DNA of 64,000 nucleotides, from assembly GCF_902167145.1 (NCBI RefSeq), contig NC_050104.1, forward strand, positions 104,667,849 to 104,731,848. The letters run 5' to 3'. A program made the translations under genes and the position numbers. This document shows, one piece after another, positions 49,931 to 60,093 of this stretch. The stretch's first letter is position 1; the number at the start of each line of letters is the position of its first letter. A model generated the notes under the pieces. It was given only the letters and a program-made list of their open reading frames with translations, was not told where the DNA came from and ran no database searches. Source of the stretch: Zea mays. Its lineage: Eukaryota > Streptophyta > Magnoliopsida > Poales > Poaceae.

Positions 49931-52900
49931 CTAGCAAAAGAAATTTCTAGAATCAAGAATATTGAGCTCATGCCTAAGTCTGGTAAAAGATTGTTCATCA
50001 AGTGGCTTGGTAAAGATATCGGCTAATTGATCTTTAGTGTTAATGTAAGAAATCTCGATATCTCCCTTTTGTTGGTGATCCCTAAGAAAATGATACCGAA
50101 TGGCTATGTGCTTAGTGCGGCTATGCTTGACGGGATTGTCGGCCATTTTGATTGCACTCTCATTATCACATAGCAAAGGGACTTTGGTTAATTTGTAACC
50201 GTAGTCCCGCAGGGTTTGCCTCATCCAAAGCAATTGCGCGCAACAATGTCCTGCGGCAATGTACTCGGCTTCGGCGGTGGAAAGAGCGACCGAATTTTGC
50301 TTCTTTGAAGCCCAAGACACCAAGGATCTTCCCAAGAACTGGCAAGTCCCCGATGTGCTCTTCCTATTAATTTTGCACCCCGCCCAATCGGCATCCGAAT
50401 AACCAATCAAATCAAATGTGGATCCCCGAGGGTACCAAAGCCCAAACTTAGGTGTGTAAGCCAAATATCTCAAGATTCGTTTTACGGCCGTAAGGTGGGA
50501 TTCCTTAGGGTCGGATTGGAATCTTGCACACATGCACACGGAAAGCATAATGTCCGGTCGAGATGCACATAAATAAAGCAAAGAACCAATCATCGACCGG
50601 TATACCTTTTGATCCACGGATTTACCTCCCGTGTCGAGGTCGAGATGCCCATTAGTTCCCATGGGTGTCTTGATGGGTTTGGCATCCTTCATCCCAAACT
50701 TGGTTAGAATGTCTTGAGTGTACTTCGTTTGGCTAATGAAGGTGCCCTCTTGGAGTTGCTTGACTTGGAATCCTAGAAAATACTTCAACTCCCCCATCAT
50801 CGACATCTCGAATTTCTGTGTCATGATCCTACTAAACTCTTCACATGTAGACTCGTTAGTAGACCCAAATATAATGTCATCAACATAAATTTGGCATACA
50901 AACAAGTCTTTTTCAAGAGTTTTAGTAAAGAGTGTAGGATCGGCCTTGCCGACTTTGAAGCTATTAGAAATAAGGAAATCTCTTAGGCATTCATACCATG
51001 CTCTTGGGGCTTGCTTGAGCCCATAAAGCGCCTTAGAGAGCCTATAAACATGGTTAGGGTACTCACTGTCTTCAAAGCCGGGAGGTTGCTCAACATAGAC
51101 CTCTTCCTTGATCGGTCCATTGAGGAAGGCACTTTTCACGTCCATTTGATAAAGCTTAAAGCCATGGTAAGTAGCATAGGCTAATAATATGCGAATTGAC
51201 TCAAGCCTAGCTACGGGTGCATAGGTTTCACCGAAATCCAAACCTTCGACTTGGGAGTATCCTTTGGCCACAAGTCGAGCTTTGTTCCTTGTCACCACAC
51301 CATGCTCGTCTTGCTTGTTGCGGAAGACCCATTTGGTTCCTACAACATTTTGGTTAGGACGCGGAACTAAATGCCATACCTCATTCCTAGTGAAGTTGTT
51401 GAGCTCCTCTTGCATCGCCACCACCCAATCCGAATCTTGAAGTGCTTCCTCTACCCTGTGTGGCTCAATAGAGGAAACAAAAGAGTAATGTTCACAAAAA
51501 TGAGCAACTCGAGATCTAGTGGTTACCCCCTTATGAATATCGCCGAGAATGGTGTCGACGGGGTGATCTCGTTGGATTGCTTGGTGGACTCTTGGGTGTG
51601 GCGGCCTTGGTTCTTCCTCATCCTCCTTTTCTTGATCATTTGCATCTCCCCCTTGATCATTGCCATTATCTTGAGGTGGCTCATCTTCTTGATTTTGCCC
51701 TTCATCAACTTGAGCCTCATCCTCATTTTGAGTTGGTGGAGATGCTTGCATGGAGGAGGACGGTTGATCTTGTGCATTTGGAGGCTTTTCGGATTCCCTA
51801 GGACACACATCCCTAATGGACATGTTCCTTAGCGCTATGCATGGAGCCTGTTCTTCACCTATCTCATCAAGATCAACTTGCTCTACTTGAGAGCCGTTAG
51901 TTTCATCAAACACAACGTCACATGAGACTTCAACTAGTCCAGTGGACTTGTTAAAGACCTGATATGCCCTTGTGTTTGAGTCATAACCAAGTAAAAAGCC
52001 TTCTACAGTTTTAGGAGCAAATTTAGATTTTCTACCTCTTTTAACAAGAATAAAGCATTTGCTACCAAAAACTCTAAAGTATGAAATGTTGGGCTTTTTA
52101 CCGGTTAGGAGTTCATATGATGTCTTCTTGAGGATTCGGTGAAGATATAGCCGGTTGATGGCATAGCAGGCGGTGTTGACCGCTTCGGCCCAAAACCGGT
52201 CCGGTGTCTTGTACTCATCAAGCATGGTTCTTGCCATGTCCAAGAGAGTTCGATTCTTCCTCTCCACTACACCATTTTGTTGTGGCGTGTAGGGAGAAGA
52301 GAACTCATGCTTGATGCCCTCCTCCTCAAGGAAGCCTTCAATTTGAGAGTTCTTGAACTCCGTCCCGTTGTCGCTTCTTATTTTCTTGATCCTTAAGGCG
52401 AACTCATTTTGAGCCCGTCTCAAGAATCCCTTTAAGGTCTCTTGGGTTTGAGATTTTTCCTGTAAAAAGAATACCCAAGTGAAGCGAGAATAATCATCCA
52501 CTATTACAAGACAATACTTACTCCCGCCGATGCTTATGTAAGCAATCGGGCCGAATAGATCCATGTGGAGTAGCTCAAGCGGCCTGTCGGTCGTCATGAT
52601 GTTCTTGTGTGGATGATGGACTCCAACTTGCTTCCCTGCCTGGCATGCGCTACAAATCCTGTCTTTCTCAAAATGAACATTTGTTAATCCTAAAATGTGT
52701 TCTCCCTTTAGAAGCTTGTGAAGATTCTTCATCCCAACATGGGCTAGTCGGCGGTGCCAGAGCCAACCCATGTTAGTCTTAGCAATTAAGCAAGTGTCGA
52801 GTTCAGCTCTATCAAAATCTACCAAGTATAGCTGACCCTCTAACACTCCTTTAAAAGCTATTGAATCATCACTTCTTCTAAAGACAGTGACACCTATATC

Positions 52901-53176
52901 AGTAAAAAGACAGTTGTAGCCCATTTGACATAATTGGGAAACAGAAAGCAAGTTGTAATCTAAGGAATCAACAAGAAAAACATTGGAAATAGAATGGTCA
53001 GGAGATATAGCAATTTTACCAAGTCCTTTGACCAAACCTTGATTTCCATCCCCGAATGTGATAGCTCGTTGGGGATCTTTGTTTTTCTCATATGAGGAGA
53101 ACATCCTTTTCTCCCCGGTCATGTGGTTTGTGCACCCGCTGTCGAGTATCCAACTTGAGCCCCCGGATGCATAAAC
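49931..53176 (-). CDS. Ji-D pol polyprotein (protease, integrase, reverse transcriptase, RNase H)
   Basis: About 1081 codons, uninterrupted. Domains from the N-terminus: protease remnant (LDSGCTNHM); pre-integrase zinc region with H..H ([14 protein letters not shown] near 52740) and C..C (CSACQAGK near 52645); integrase with Asp at DLFGP (~52560), Asp at SDNGTEF (~52375) and Glu in NGVVERKNR (~52270); an acidic linker; reverse transcriptase with YVDD (~50880); RNase H with SDADWAGC (~50395), STAEAEY (~50265) and LLCDNESA (~50165). It copies element RNA into DNA and integrates it, working in cytoplasmic particles and then the nucleus. There is no ATG at its start: the frame opens at GTT 53174-53176 right after a TAG, so expression needs splicing, frameshifting or processing. 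The track-style start at ATG 53120 would lose the protease motif. Confidence 0.92.
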   Translation of the reverse strand, partial: VYASGGSSWILDSGCTNHMTGEKRMFSSYEKNKDPQRAITFGDGNQGLVKGLGKIAISPDHSISNVFLVDSLDYNLLSVSQLCQMGYNCLFTDIGVTVFRRSDDSIAFKGVLEGQLYLVDFDRAELDTCLIAKTNMGWLWHRRLAHVGMKNLHKLLKGEHILGLTNVHFEKDRICSACQAGKQVGVHHPHKNIMTTDRPLELLHMDLFGPIAYISIGGSKYCLVIVDDYSRFTWVFFLQEKSQTQETLKGFLRRAQNEFALRIKKIRSDNGTEFKNSQIEGFLEEEGIKHEFSSPYTPQQNGVVERKNRTLLDMARTMLDEYKTPDRFWAEAVNTACYAINRLYLHRILKKTSYELLTGKKPNISYFRVFGSKCFILVKRGRKSKFAPKTVEGFLLGYDSNTRAYQVFNKSTGLVEVSCDVVFDETNGSQVEQVDLDEIGEEQAPCIALRNMSIRDVCPRESEKPPNAQDQPSSSMQASPPTQNEDEAQVDEGQNQEDEPPQDNGNDQGGDANDQEKEDEEEPRPPHPRVHQAIQRDHPVDTILGDIHKGVTTRSRVAHFCEHYSFVSSIEPHRVEEALQDSDWVVAMQEELNNFTRNEVWHLVPRPNQNVVGTKWVFRNKQDEHGVVTRNKARLVAKGYSQVEGLDFGETYAPVARLESIRILLAYATYHGFKLYQMDVKSAFLNGPIKEEVYVEQPPGFEDSEYPNHVYRLSKALYGLKQAPRAWYECLRDFLISNSFKVGKADPTLFTKTLEKDLFVCQIYVDDIIFGSTNESTCEEFSRIMTQKFEMSMMGELKYFLGFQVKQLQEGTFISQTKYTQDILTKFGMKDAKPIKTPMGTNGHLDLDTGGKSVDQKVYRSMIGSLLYLCASRPDIMLSVCMCARFQSDPKESHLTAVKRILRYLAYTPKFGLWYPRGSTFDLIGYSDADWAGCKINRKSTSGTCQFLGRSLVSWASKKQNSVALSTAEAEYIAAGHCCAQLLWMRQTLRDYGYKLTKVPLLCDNESAIKMADNPVKHSRTKHIAIRYHFLRDHQQKGDIEISYINTKDQLADIFTKPLDEQSFTRLRHELNILDSRNFFC

Positions 53177-53189
53177 CTACAAAACAAAT

Positions 53190-55880
53190 TTAGTTCTTGA
53201 CTTTAGGTACCCAAACTGTTTTGGGTCCTTTGGCATTAGATACAAGAACTTTGGGTACCCAAACACAAGTCTTGGAACCCTTGTGTTTGCCCCCAACAAA
53301 CTTGGCAACGACCTTGCCAGATTTGTTAGTCAAGACATATGATGCATCAAAAGTCTTAAATGAAATGCTATGTTCATTTGATGCATTAGAAATTTTCTTT
53401 CTAGGCAACTTGGCACGGGTTGGTTGCCTAGAGCTAGATGTCTCACCCTTATACATAAAAGCATGATTAGGGCCAGAGTGAGACTTCCTAGAATGAATTT
53501 TCCTAATTTTGCTCTCGGGATAACCGGCAGGGTACAAAATGTAACCCTCGTTATCCTGAGGCATGGGAGCCTTGCCCTTAACAAAGTTAGACAAATTTTT
53601 AGGAGGGGTATTAAGTTTGATATTGTCTCCCCTTTGGAAGCCAATGCCATCCTTGATGCCAGGGCGTCTCCCATTATAGAGCATACTTCTAGCAAATTTA
53701 AATTTTTCATTTTCTAAGTTATGCTCGGCAATTTTAGCATCTAGTTTTGCTATATGATCATTTTGTTGTTTAATTAAAGCCATATGATCATGAATAGCAT
53801 CAATATCAACATTTCTACATCTAGTACAAATAGATACATGCTCAACAATAGATGTAGATGGTTTGCAAGAATTAAGTTCAACAATCTTAGCATGAAGAAT
53901 ATCATTTTTATCTCTAAGATTGGCAATGGTAACTTTGCAAACATCAAAATCTTTAGCCTTAGCAATCAAACTTTCATTCTCTAATCTAAGGCTAGCAAGG
54001 GAAATGTTTAATTCTTCAATCCTAGCAAGCAAATCATCATTATTATCTCTAGGATTGGGAATTGAAATATTACAAACATGAGAATCAACCTTAGCATTTA
54101 AACTAGCATTTTCATTTCTAAGGTTGTCAATCATCTCACGGCAAGTGCTTAGCTCACTAGATAATTTTTCACATTTTTCTACCTCTAGAGCATAAGCCTT
54201 TTTAACCTTAACATGTTTCTTGTTTTCTTTAATTAGACAATCCTCTTGGGAGTCCAAAAGGTCATCCTTTTCATGAATAGCACTAACTAATTCATTTAAT
54301 TTTTCTTTTTGAGCTATGTTAAGGTTGGCAAAAAGGGAACGCAAATTATCCTCCTCATCACTAGCATTATCATCACTAGAAGATTCATATTTAGTGGAGG
54401 AGTTGGATTTAACCTTCTTCTTTTTGCCGTCCTTTGCCATGAGGCACTTATGGCCGACGTTGGGGAAGAGGAGTCCCTTGGTGACGGCGATGTTGGCGGC
54501 GTCCTCGTCGTCGGAGGAGTCGCTTGAGCTTTCGTCGGAATCCCATTCCCGACAAACATGGGCATCGCCGCCCTTCTTCTTGTAGTACCTTTTCTTCTCC
54601 TTTCTTCTCCCCTTCTTGTCGTCGCCTCGGTCACTGTCACTAGATATAGGACATTTAGCAATAAAATGACCGGGCTTACCACACTTGTAGCAAACCTTCT
54701 TGGAGCGGGACTTGTAGTCCTTCCCCCTCCTTTGCTTGAGGATTTGGCGGAAGCTCTTGATGACGAGCGCCATTTCCTCATTGTCGAGCTTGGAGGCGTC
54801 TATTGGTTGTCTACTTGGTGTAGACTCCTCCTTCTTCTCCTCCGTTGCCTTGAATGCAACGGGTTGGGCTTCGGATGGGTCGCCAAGCTCGTTGATTTTC
54901 CTCGAGCCTTCTATCATGCACTCAAAACTTACAAAATGCCCGATAACTTCCTCGGGGGTCATTTTAGTATATCTAGGATTACCACGAATCAATTGAACTT
55001 GAGTGGGATTAAGAAAAATGAGAGATCTTAAAATAACATTTACCACTTCGTGGTCATCCCACTTCTTGCTCCCGAGGTTGCGCACTTGGTTCACCAAAGT
55101 CTTGAGCCGGTTGTACATATGCTGTGGCTCCTCCCCTTTGCGAAGCCGGAACCGACCGAGCTCCCCCTCGATCGTTTCCCGCTTGGTGATCTTGGTGAGC
55201 TCATCTCCTTCGTGCGCGGTTTTGAGCACATCCCAAATCTCCTTAGCGCTCTTCAACCCTTGTACTTTGTTATACTCCTCTCTACTTAGAGAGGCGAGGA
55301 GTATTGTCGTTGCTTGAGAGTTGAAGTGCTCGATTTGGGCTACCTCATCCTCATCATAGTTCTCATCCCCTACCGACGGTACCTGTGCACCAAACTCAAC
55401 AACATCCCATATACTTTTGTGGAGCGAGGTTAGATGAAATCGCATTAAATCGCTCCACCTAGCGTAATCTTCACCATCAAAAGTTGGTGGTTTGCCTAAT
55501 GGGACGGAAAGTAAAGGTGTATGTTTGGAAATGCGAGGGTAGCGTAGGGGGATCTTACTATACTTCTTGCGCTCTTGGCGCTTAGAAGTGACGGAGGGCG
55601 CATCGGAGTCGGAGGTCGATGTTGATGAAGTGTCGGTCTCGTAGTAGACCACCTTCCTCATCCTCTTGTGCTTGTCGCCTTTCCGATGCGGCTTGTGGGA
55701 AGAAGATTTTTCCTTCTTCTCTTTGTGGTGAGAAGAAGATTTCTTCTCCTTCCCTTTGATGGAGGAGCTCTTCTTCTTCTCCCTCCTTTTGGTGCGGGAC
55801 TCTTCCGATGAAGTGCTCCCGTGGCTTGTAGTGGGCTTTTCGCCGGTCTCCATCTCCTTCTTGGCGTGATCTCCCGACAT
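53190..55880 (-). CDS. Ji-D Gag
   Basis: 896 residues from ATG 55878-55880 (MSGDHAKKEM); the codon just upstream is GTG, so the ATG is the better start. It lies about 33 bp after the primer-binding site. The N-terminal ~100 residues are Lys/Ser-rich. A UBN2-like capsid region follows at about 115-300 (FDGEDYARWSDLMRFH, LKTLVNQVRNLG). A CX2CX4HX4C zinc knuckle sits near 397-410 (CYKCGKPGHFIAKC), then Lys-rich and acidic Ser stretches. A long coiled-coil-like part spans about 510-760. A basic tail ends in WVPK motifs. It forms the virus-like particle shell and binds the element RNA. No stop or frameshift was seen, matching the youth of the LTRs. It ends at TAA 53190-53192, in a different phase from pol. 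Confidence 0.9.
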   Translation of the reverse strand: MSGDHAKKEMETGEKPTTSHGSTSSEESRTKRREKKKSSSIKGKEKKSSSHHKEKKEKSSSHKPHRKGDKHKRMRKVVYYETDTSSTSTSDSDAPSVTSKRQERKKYSKIPLRYPRISKHTPLLSVPLGKPPTFDGEDYARWSDLMRFHLTSLHKSIWDVVEFGAQVPSVGDENYDEDEVAQIEHFNSQATTILLASLSREEYNKVQGLKSAKEIWDVLKTAHEGDELTKITKRETIEGELGRFRLRKGEEPQHMYNRLKTLVNQVRNLGSKKWDDHEVVNVILRSLIFLNPTQVQLIRGNPRYTKMTPEEVIGHFVSFECMIEGSRKINELGDPSEAQPVAFKATEEKKEESTPSRQPIDASKLDNEEMALVIKSFRQILKQRRGKDYKSRSKKVCYKCGKPGHFIAKCPISSDSDRGDDKKGRRKEKKRYYKKKGGDAHVCREWDSDESSSDSSDDEDAANIAVTKGLLFPNVGHKCLMAKDGKKKKVKSNSSTKYESSSDDNASDEEDNLRSLFANLNIAQKEKLNELVSAIHEKDDLLDSQEDCLIKENKKHVKVKKAYALEVEKCEKLSSELSTCREMIDNLRNENASLNAKVDSHVCNISIPNPRDNNDDLLARIEELNISLASLRLENESLIAKAKDFDVCKVTIANLRDKNDILHAKIVELNSCKPSTSIVEHVSICTRCRNVDIDAIHDHMALIKQQNDHIAKLDAKIAEHNLENEKFKFARSMLYNGRRPGIKDGIGFQRGDNIKLNTPPKNLSNFVKGKAPMPQDNEGYILYPAGYPESKIRKIHSRKSHSGPNHAFMYKGETSSSRQPTRAKLPRKKISNASNEHSISFKTFDASYVLTNKSGKVVAKFVGGKHKGSKTCVWVPKVLVSNAKGPKTVWVPKVKN

Positions 55881-55912
55881 CACTTCGAGCGGTTAGGCTC
55901 TAATGAAGCACC

Positions 55913-55926
55913 GGGCTCTGATACCA
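55913..55926 (-). other. Primer-binding site of Ji-D
   Basis: TGGTATCAGAGCCC on the minus strand, two bases inside the 5' LTR; complementary to initiator-Met tRNA 3' end. Confidence 0.87.
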
Positions 55927-55928
55927 AT

Positions 55929-57246
55929 TGATAGTCGCCTAGAGGGGGGTGAATAGGGCGAAACTGAAATTTACAAATATAAACACAACTACAAGCCGGG
56001 TTAGCGTTAGAAATATAAACGAGTCCGAGAGAGAGGGCGCAAAACAAATCCCAAGCGAATAAGCAAGTGAGACACGGAGATTTGTTTTACCGAGGTTCGG
56101 TTCTTGCAAACCTACTCCCCGTTGAGGAGGCCACAAAGGCCGGGTCTCTTTCAACCCTTCCCTCTCTCAAACGGTCCCTCAGACCGAGTGAGCTTCTCTT
56201 CTCTAATCAAAGCCGGGAACAAAACTTCCCCGCAAGGGCCACCACACAATTGGTGCCTCTTGCCTTGATTACAATGGAGTTGTGATCTCAAGAACAAGTG
56301 AGAAAGAAAAGAAGCAATCCAAGCGCAAGAGCTCAAATGAACACGGCAAATCACTCTCACTTCACTAGGGCTTTGTGTGGAATTGGAGAGGATTTGATCT
56401 CTTTAGTGTGTATAGAATTGAATGCTAGAGCTCTTGTAGTGGTTGAGAAGTGGAAAACTTGGATGCAATGAATGGTGGGGTGGTTGGGGTATTTATAGCC
56501 CCAACCATCAAACTTGACCGTTGGCTGGAGGCTTCTGCTCGATGGCGCACCGGACAGTCCGGTGCACACCGGACAGTCCGGTGCCCCTGCCACATCATCA
56601 CTGCCGTTGGATTCTGACCGTTGGAGCTTCTGACTTGTGGGCCCGCCTGGGTGTCCGGTGCACACCGGACATGTACTGTTTGATGTCCGGTGCACCGGCA
56701 TGGGCGATTCTGACTTCTGCGCGCGCTGTGCGCGCATTAAATGTAGCGCAGGGAGCCGTTGGCGCCGCAGGGAGCCGTTGCTCCGCTGGCACACCGGACA
56801 GTCCGGTGCACACCGGACAGTCCGGTGAATTTTAGCGGAGCGGCTGCCGCGCGAACCCGAGGCTGGTGAGTTCTGGAGACCGCGCTTCCTTGGAGCACCG
56901 GACATGTCCGGTGCACACCGGACAGTCCGGTGAATTATAGCGCGCCGGCTTCCGAGAATTCCCGAGGGCGAAGAGTTTGAGTCTGAGTCCCCTGGTGCAC
57001 CGGACAGGTACTGTTCACTGTCCGGTGGCACACTGGACAGTCCGGTGCGCCAGACCAGGGGTGCCTTCGGTTGCCCCTTTGCTCCTTTATTGAATCCAAA
57101 ACTTGGTCTTTTTATTGGCTGAGTGTGAACCTTTTACACCTGTATAATCTATACACTTGGGCAAACTAGTTAGTCCAAGGATTTGTGTTGGGCAATTCAA
57201 TCACCAAAATTATTTAGGACTTAGGTGTAAGCCTAATTCCCTTTCA
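55929..57246 (-). repeat. Ji-D 5' LTR
   Basis: 1318 bp, near-identical to 47732-49051. Promoter for the element RNA: TATAAATA on the minus strand at 56490-56497, downstream of the palindrome cluster 56547-57049. Confidence 0.92.
56490..56497 (-). promoter_or_regulatory. TATA box of Ji-D 5' LTR
   Basis: TATAAATA in GGGGCTATAAATACCCCAACC on the minus strand, about 50 bp downstream of the nearest U3 palindrome; identical in the other LTR. The likely core promoter of this young element. Confidence 0.65.
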
Positions 57247-57251
57247 CCTAC

Positions 57252-57341
57252 GGCAGAGGATTACCTCGCCGGAGAAGACGGACAGCGGGTACGAGTTACG
57301 TAGCCGCGGTCCAGCTGCTCGAGGGGTTAACGCCCTTGACA
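57252..57341 (+). repeat. Gypsy 5' LTR, second part
   Basis: 90 bp completing the 427 bp LTR after Ji-D and its TSD; ends CCCTTGACA at 57341. Matches 61998-62087 with one change. Confidence 0.9.
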
Positions 57342-57344
57342 ACC

Positions 57345-57358
57345 TGGTATCACGATCC
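57345..57358 (+). other. Possible primer-binding site of the gypsy element
   Basis: TGGTATCACGATCC, three bases after the LTR. The first eight or nine bases match the initiator-Met type site; the rest does not. Confidence 0.5.
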
Positions 57359-57442
57359 CGGCGATCCTCTTCCCAGTCCACCACTACGCCAGCCGCAGCA
57401 CCAACATCACCGACGTCCTCTGTGGCGTCTTGCGTTCCAGCC

Positions 57443-60093
57443 ATGGGCGATTCCAACGACTTCAAGGCCTTTGCCGAGGCTCTCAAGTCCCTGCAGGCGT
57501 CCGTCGCGGCCAACGCCCAAGCCATCGCCAGCCTCACAGCCGACCGCACGTCCGCCTCCGGCCACAAGATCGGCTACGGCGAGCACCATGGGAACCGGCC
57601 ACCGAGGTTCCAAAAGCTGGACTTTCCCCGGTACGATGGTAAAACCGATCCTCTCATCTTCATCAACCGCTGCGAATCCTACTTCCATCAGCAGCGCATC
57701 ATGGAGGAGGAGAAGGTCTGGATGGCATCCTACAACTTGGAGCACGGGGCACAGATGTGGTATATCCAGGTCCAGACGGACGAGGGTACTCCATCGTGGC
57801 GCAGGTTCAAGGAGTTGCTCAATCTGCGCTACGGTCCTCCTCTCCGCGCTGCGCCTCTCTTCGAGCTGGCTGATTGCCGCCGCACGGGGTCTGTCGCGGA
57901 CTATCAGGACCGCTTCCAGGCGCTCCTTCCACGTGCAGGACCCCTCGACGAGGCACAACGGGTCCAACTGTTCACGGGGGTCTCCGTCCCCCGCTCAGCC
58001 TTGACGTCCAGGTACACAACCCGCAGTCCTTGGCGGCTGCCATGAGCCTGGCGCGCCAGCTGGAGCTTCGGGAACAATATACATCGCCGCCTCCCAAGGG
58101 CGCCACCCGTGGTCTGCTGCCAACCCCTGCACCGCGTCTAGCTCTGCCTGCCCCGCCGGCTGAGAAGGCAGCCACGCCCGCGGTCATGGCAGATGGGCGC
58201 AAACGCCTCTCCATGCAGGAGCAAGAGGAGCGCCGTCGGCAAGGCCTCTGCTTCAACTGCAACGAGCGCTACACACGGGGGCACAACCGCATCTGTACGC
58301 GGATCTTCTACATCAACGGCGTCGAGTTGGACACCGCCGACGAGTCCGCCACAGGGGAGGACCCCGCCACGGAGACACCGGTGTTCTCCCTTCACGCCGT
58401 CGCAGGGGTACTCGTCGGCAATACGGTACAACTGCAGGTGATCGTCGGCGCCGCTACTTTCGTCGCGCTCATCGACACAGGCTCCACACACAGCTTCATC
58501 GGGGAAACGGCTGCGCGACGCTCCGGGCTGACCATCGAGCCGCGGCCTCGACTCACGGCAACGGTGGCCAATGGGGAGCGTGTGGCCTGCCCGGGCGTTC
58601 TTCGCAACGCTCCGATCGACGTGGGCGGCATGGTATTCGGCGTCGACCTCTTCGTAATGCCCTTAGCGGGATACGACGTCGTCCTCGGCACGCACTGGAT
58701 GGCCACGCTCGGGCCCATTGTATGGGACTTCACCGCCCGAACCATGGCATTCCAGTGGGAGGGTCGGGACGTCTGCTGGCGCGGTGTAGCACCTCCATCC
58801 ACGCCGACTCTCCTAGCCGCCACAACCGACGACACCCTCATCGACGGGCTGCTACACGCCTTCGCCGATGTCTTCACCGAGCCGAGCGGACTACCTCCAG
58901 CACGCGGCCGCGAGCACCACATCGTCCTCAAGCCAGGCTCCTCCCCGGTGGCGGTGCGACCGTACAGGTACCCGGCGGCGCACAAGGACGAACTTGAGCG
59001 GCAGTGCGCCGCCATGATCGACCAGGGCATCGTCCGCCGCAGTGACTCGGCGTTCTCTTCCCCGGTCATCCTTGTCAAGAAGCGGGACGGGTCGTGGCGC
59101 TTCTGCGTCGACTACCGCGCGTTGAACGCGCTCACTGTCAAAGACGCGTTTCCGATTCCGGTCGTCGACGAGCTCCTCGACGAGCTCCATGGTGCACGCC
59201 TCTTCACCAAGCTGGACCTGCGGTCGGGGTATCACCAAGTGCGGATGCGGCAGGAGGACGTCCATAAAACGGCGTTCCGCACCCACGACGGCCTCTACGA
59301 GTTCCTGGTGATGCCGTTCGGGCTGTGCAACGCCCCAGCCACATTCCAGGCTTTGATGAATGACGTCCTGCGCACCTACCTCCGCCGGTTTGTGCTTGTC
59401 TTCTTTGACGACATCTTGATATACAACACCTCATGGGCGGACCACCTCCGGCACCTCCGCGTCGTCCTCAACACCCTGCGCCAGCACCGACTCTTTGTCA
59501 AGAGGTCCAAGTGCTCCTTTGGTGTTGACTCCGTCGCCTACCTCGGCCACGTCATTTCAGCGGCTGGTGTCGCTATGGATCCCGCGAAGGTCAAGGCCAT
59601 CCACGACTGGCCCCAACCTCGTTCGGCGCGCGCCGTGCGGGGCTTCCTCGGTCTGGCAGGCTACTATCGCAAGTTCGTCCACAACTACGGCGCCATTGCA
59701 GCACCCCTCACAGCACTCCTGAAGAAAGAGGGGTTCGTGTGGTCCGACGAGGCAAGCGCCGCTTTTCGTGCCCTCAAAAGGGCAGTGACGACAGCACCAG
59801 TGTTGACATTACCGGACTTCACCAAGCCCTTCATCGTGGAGTGCGACGCGTCCACCTATGGCTTCGGGGCGGTGCTCATACAGGAGGCTCATCCGCTCGC
59901 CTTCTTCAGTCGACCGGTGGCGCCCCGCCATCGCTCCCTAGCGGCCTATGAGCGCGAACTCATCAGGCTCGTGCTTGCCGTACGGCATTGGAGGCCGTAC
60001 CTATGGGGGCGACGCTTCGTCGTCAAGACAGACCACTACAGCCTCAAGTACCTCCTCGATCAGCGTCTGGCGACCATTCCACAGCATCATTAG
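57443..60093 (+). pseudogene. Gypsy Gag-protease-reverse transcriptase-RNase H, one frameshift and a stop
   Basis: Gag starts at ATG 57443 (MGDSNDFKAF): a short coiled-coil-like start, then the Retrotrans_gag domain (57600-57940: FPRYDGKTDPL, EEEKVWMASYNL, YQDRFQALL). Near 57975-57995 the frame changes by one base and continues in another phase from about 57996. A knuckle-like CFNC...GH segment sits near 58250-58290, an aspartic protease with DTGS at 58475-58486, reverse transcriptase (LDLRSGYHQVRM; FDDILIY near 59404) and RNase H (ECDASTYGFGAVL near 59840). The frame ends at TAG 60091-60093 where relatives have Trp; the same phase resumes at 60094. The frameshift may be a mutation or programmed; one copy cannot tell. 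Confidence 0.88.

Larger units (their letters stand above)
47732..57246 (-). mobile_element. Ji-D: young, near-intact Ji-like Ty1-copia element
   Basis: 9515 bp with LTRs 47732-49051 and 55929-57246, TSD CCTAC (47727-47731 and 57247-57251), inserted in the gypsy 5' LTR. LTRs differ by three substitutions (near 47995/56191, 48838/57033 and 48877/57073) and a 2 bp indel (near 48165). At the rate often used for grass LTRs (1.3e-8 per site per year) that is roughly 0.1 million years. gag and pol are both uninterrupted, with all catalytic motifs seen, so this copy may be autonomous; that is inference. It is nested inside the gypsy element, which sits in the CACTA element. Confidence 0.93.

Noticed and set aside
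57407..57967. Minus-strand 186-codon frame and similar antisense frames inside gypsy and copia pol
   Set aside because: Shadows of the real plus-strand coding sequence in GC-rich DNA; no domain of their own.
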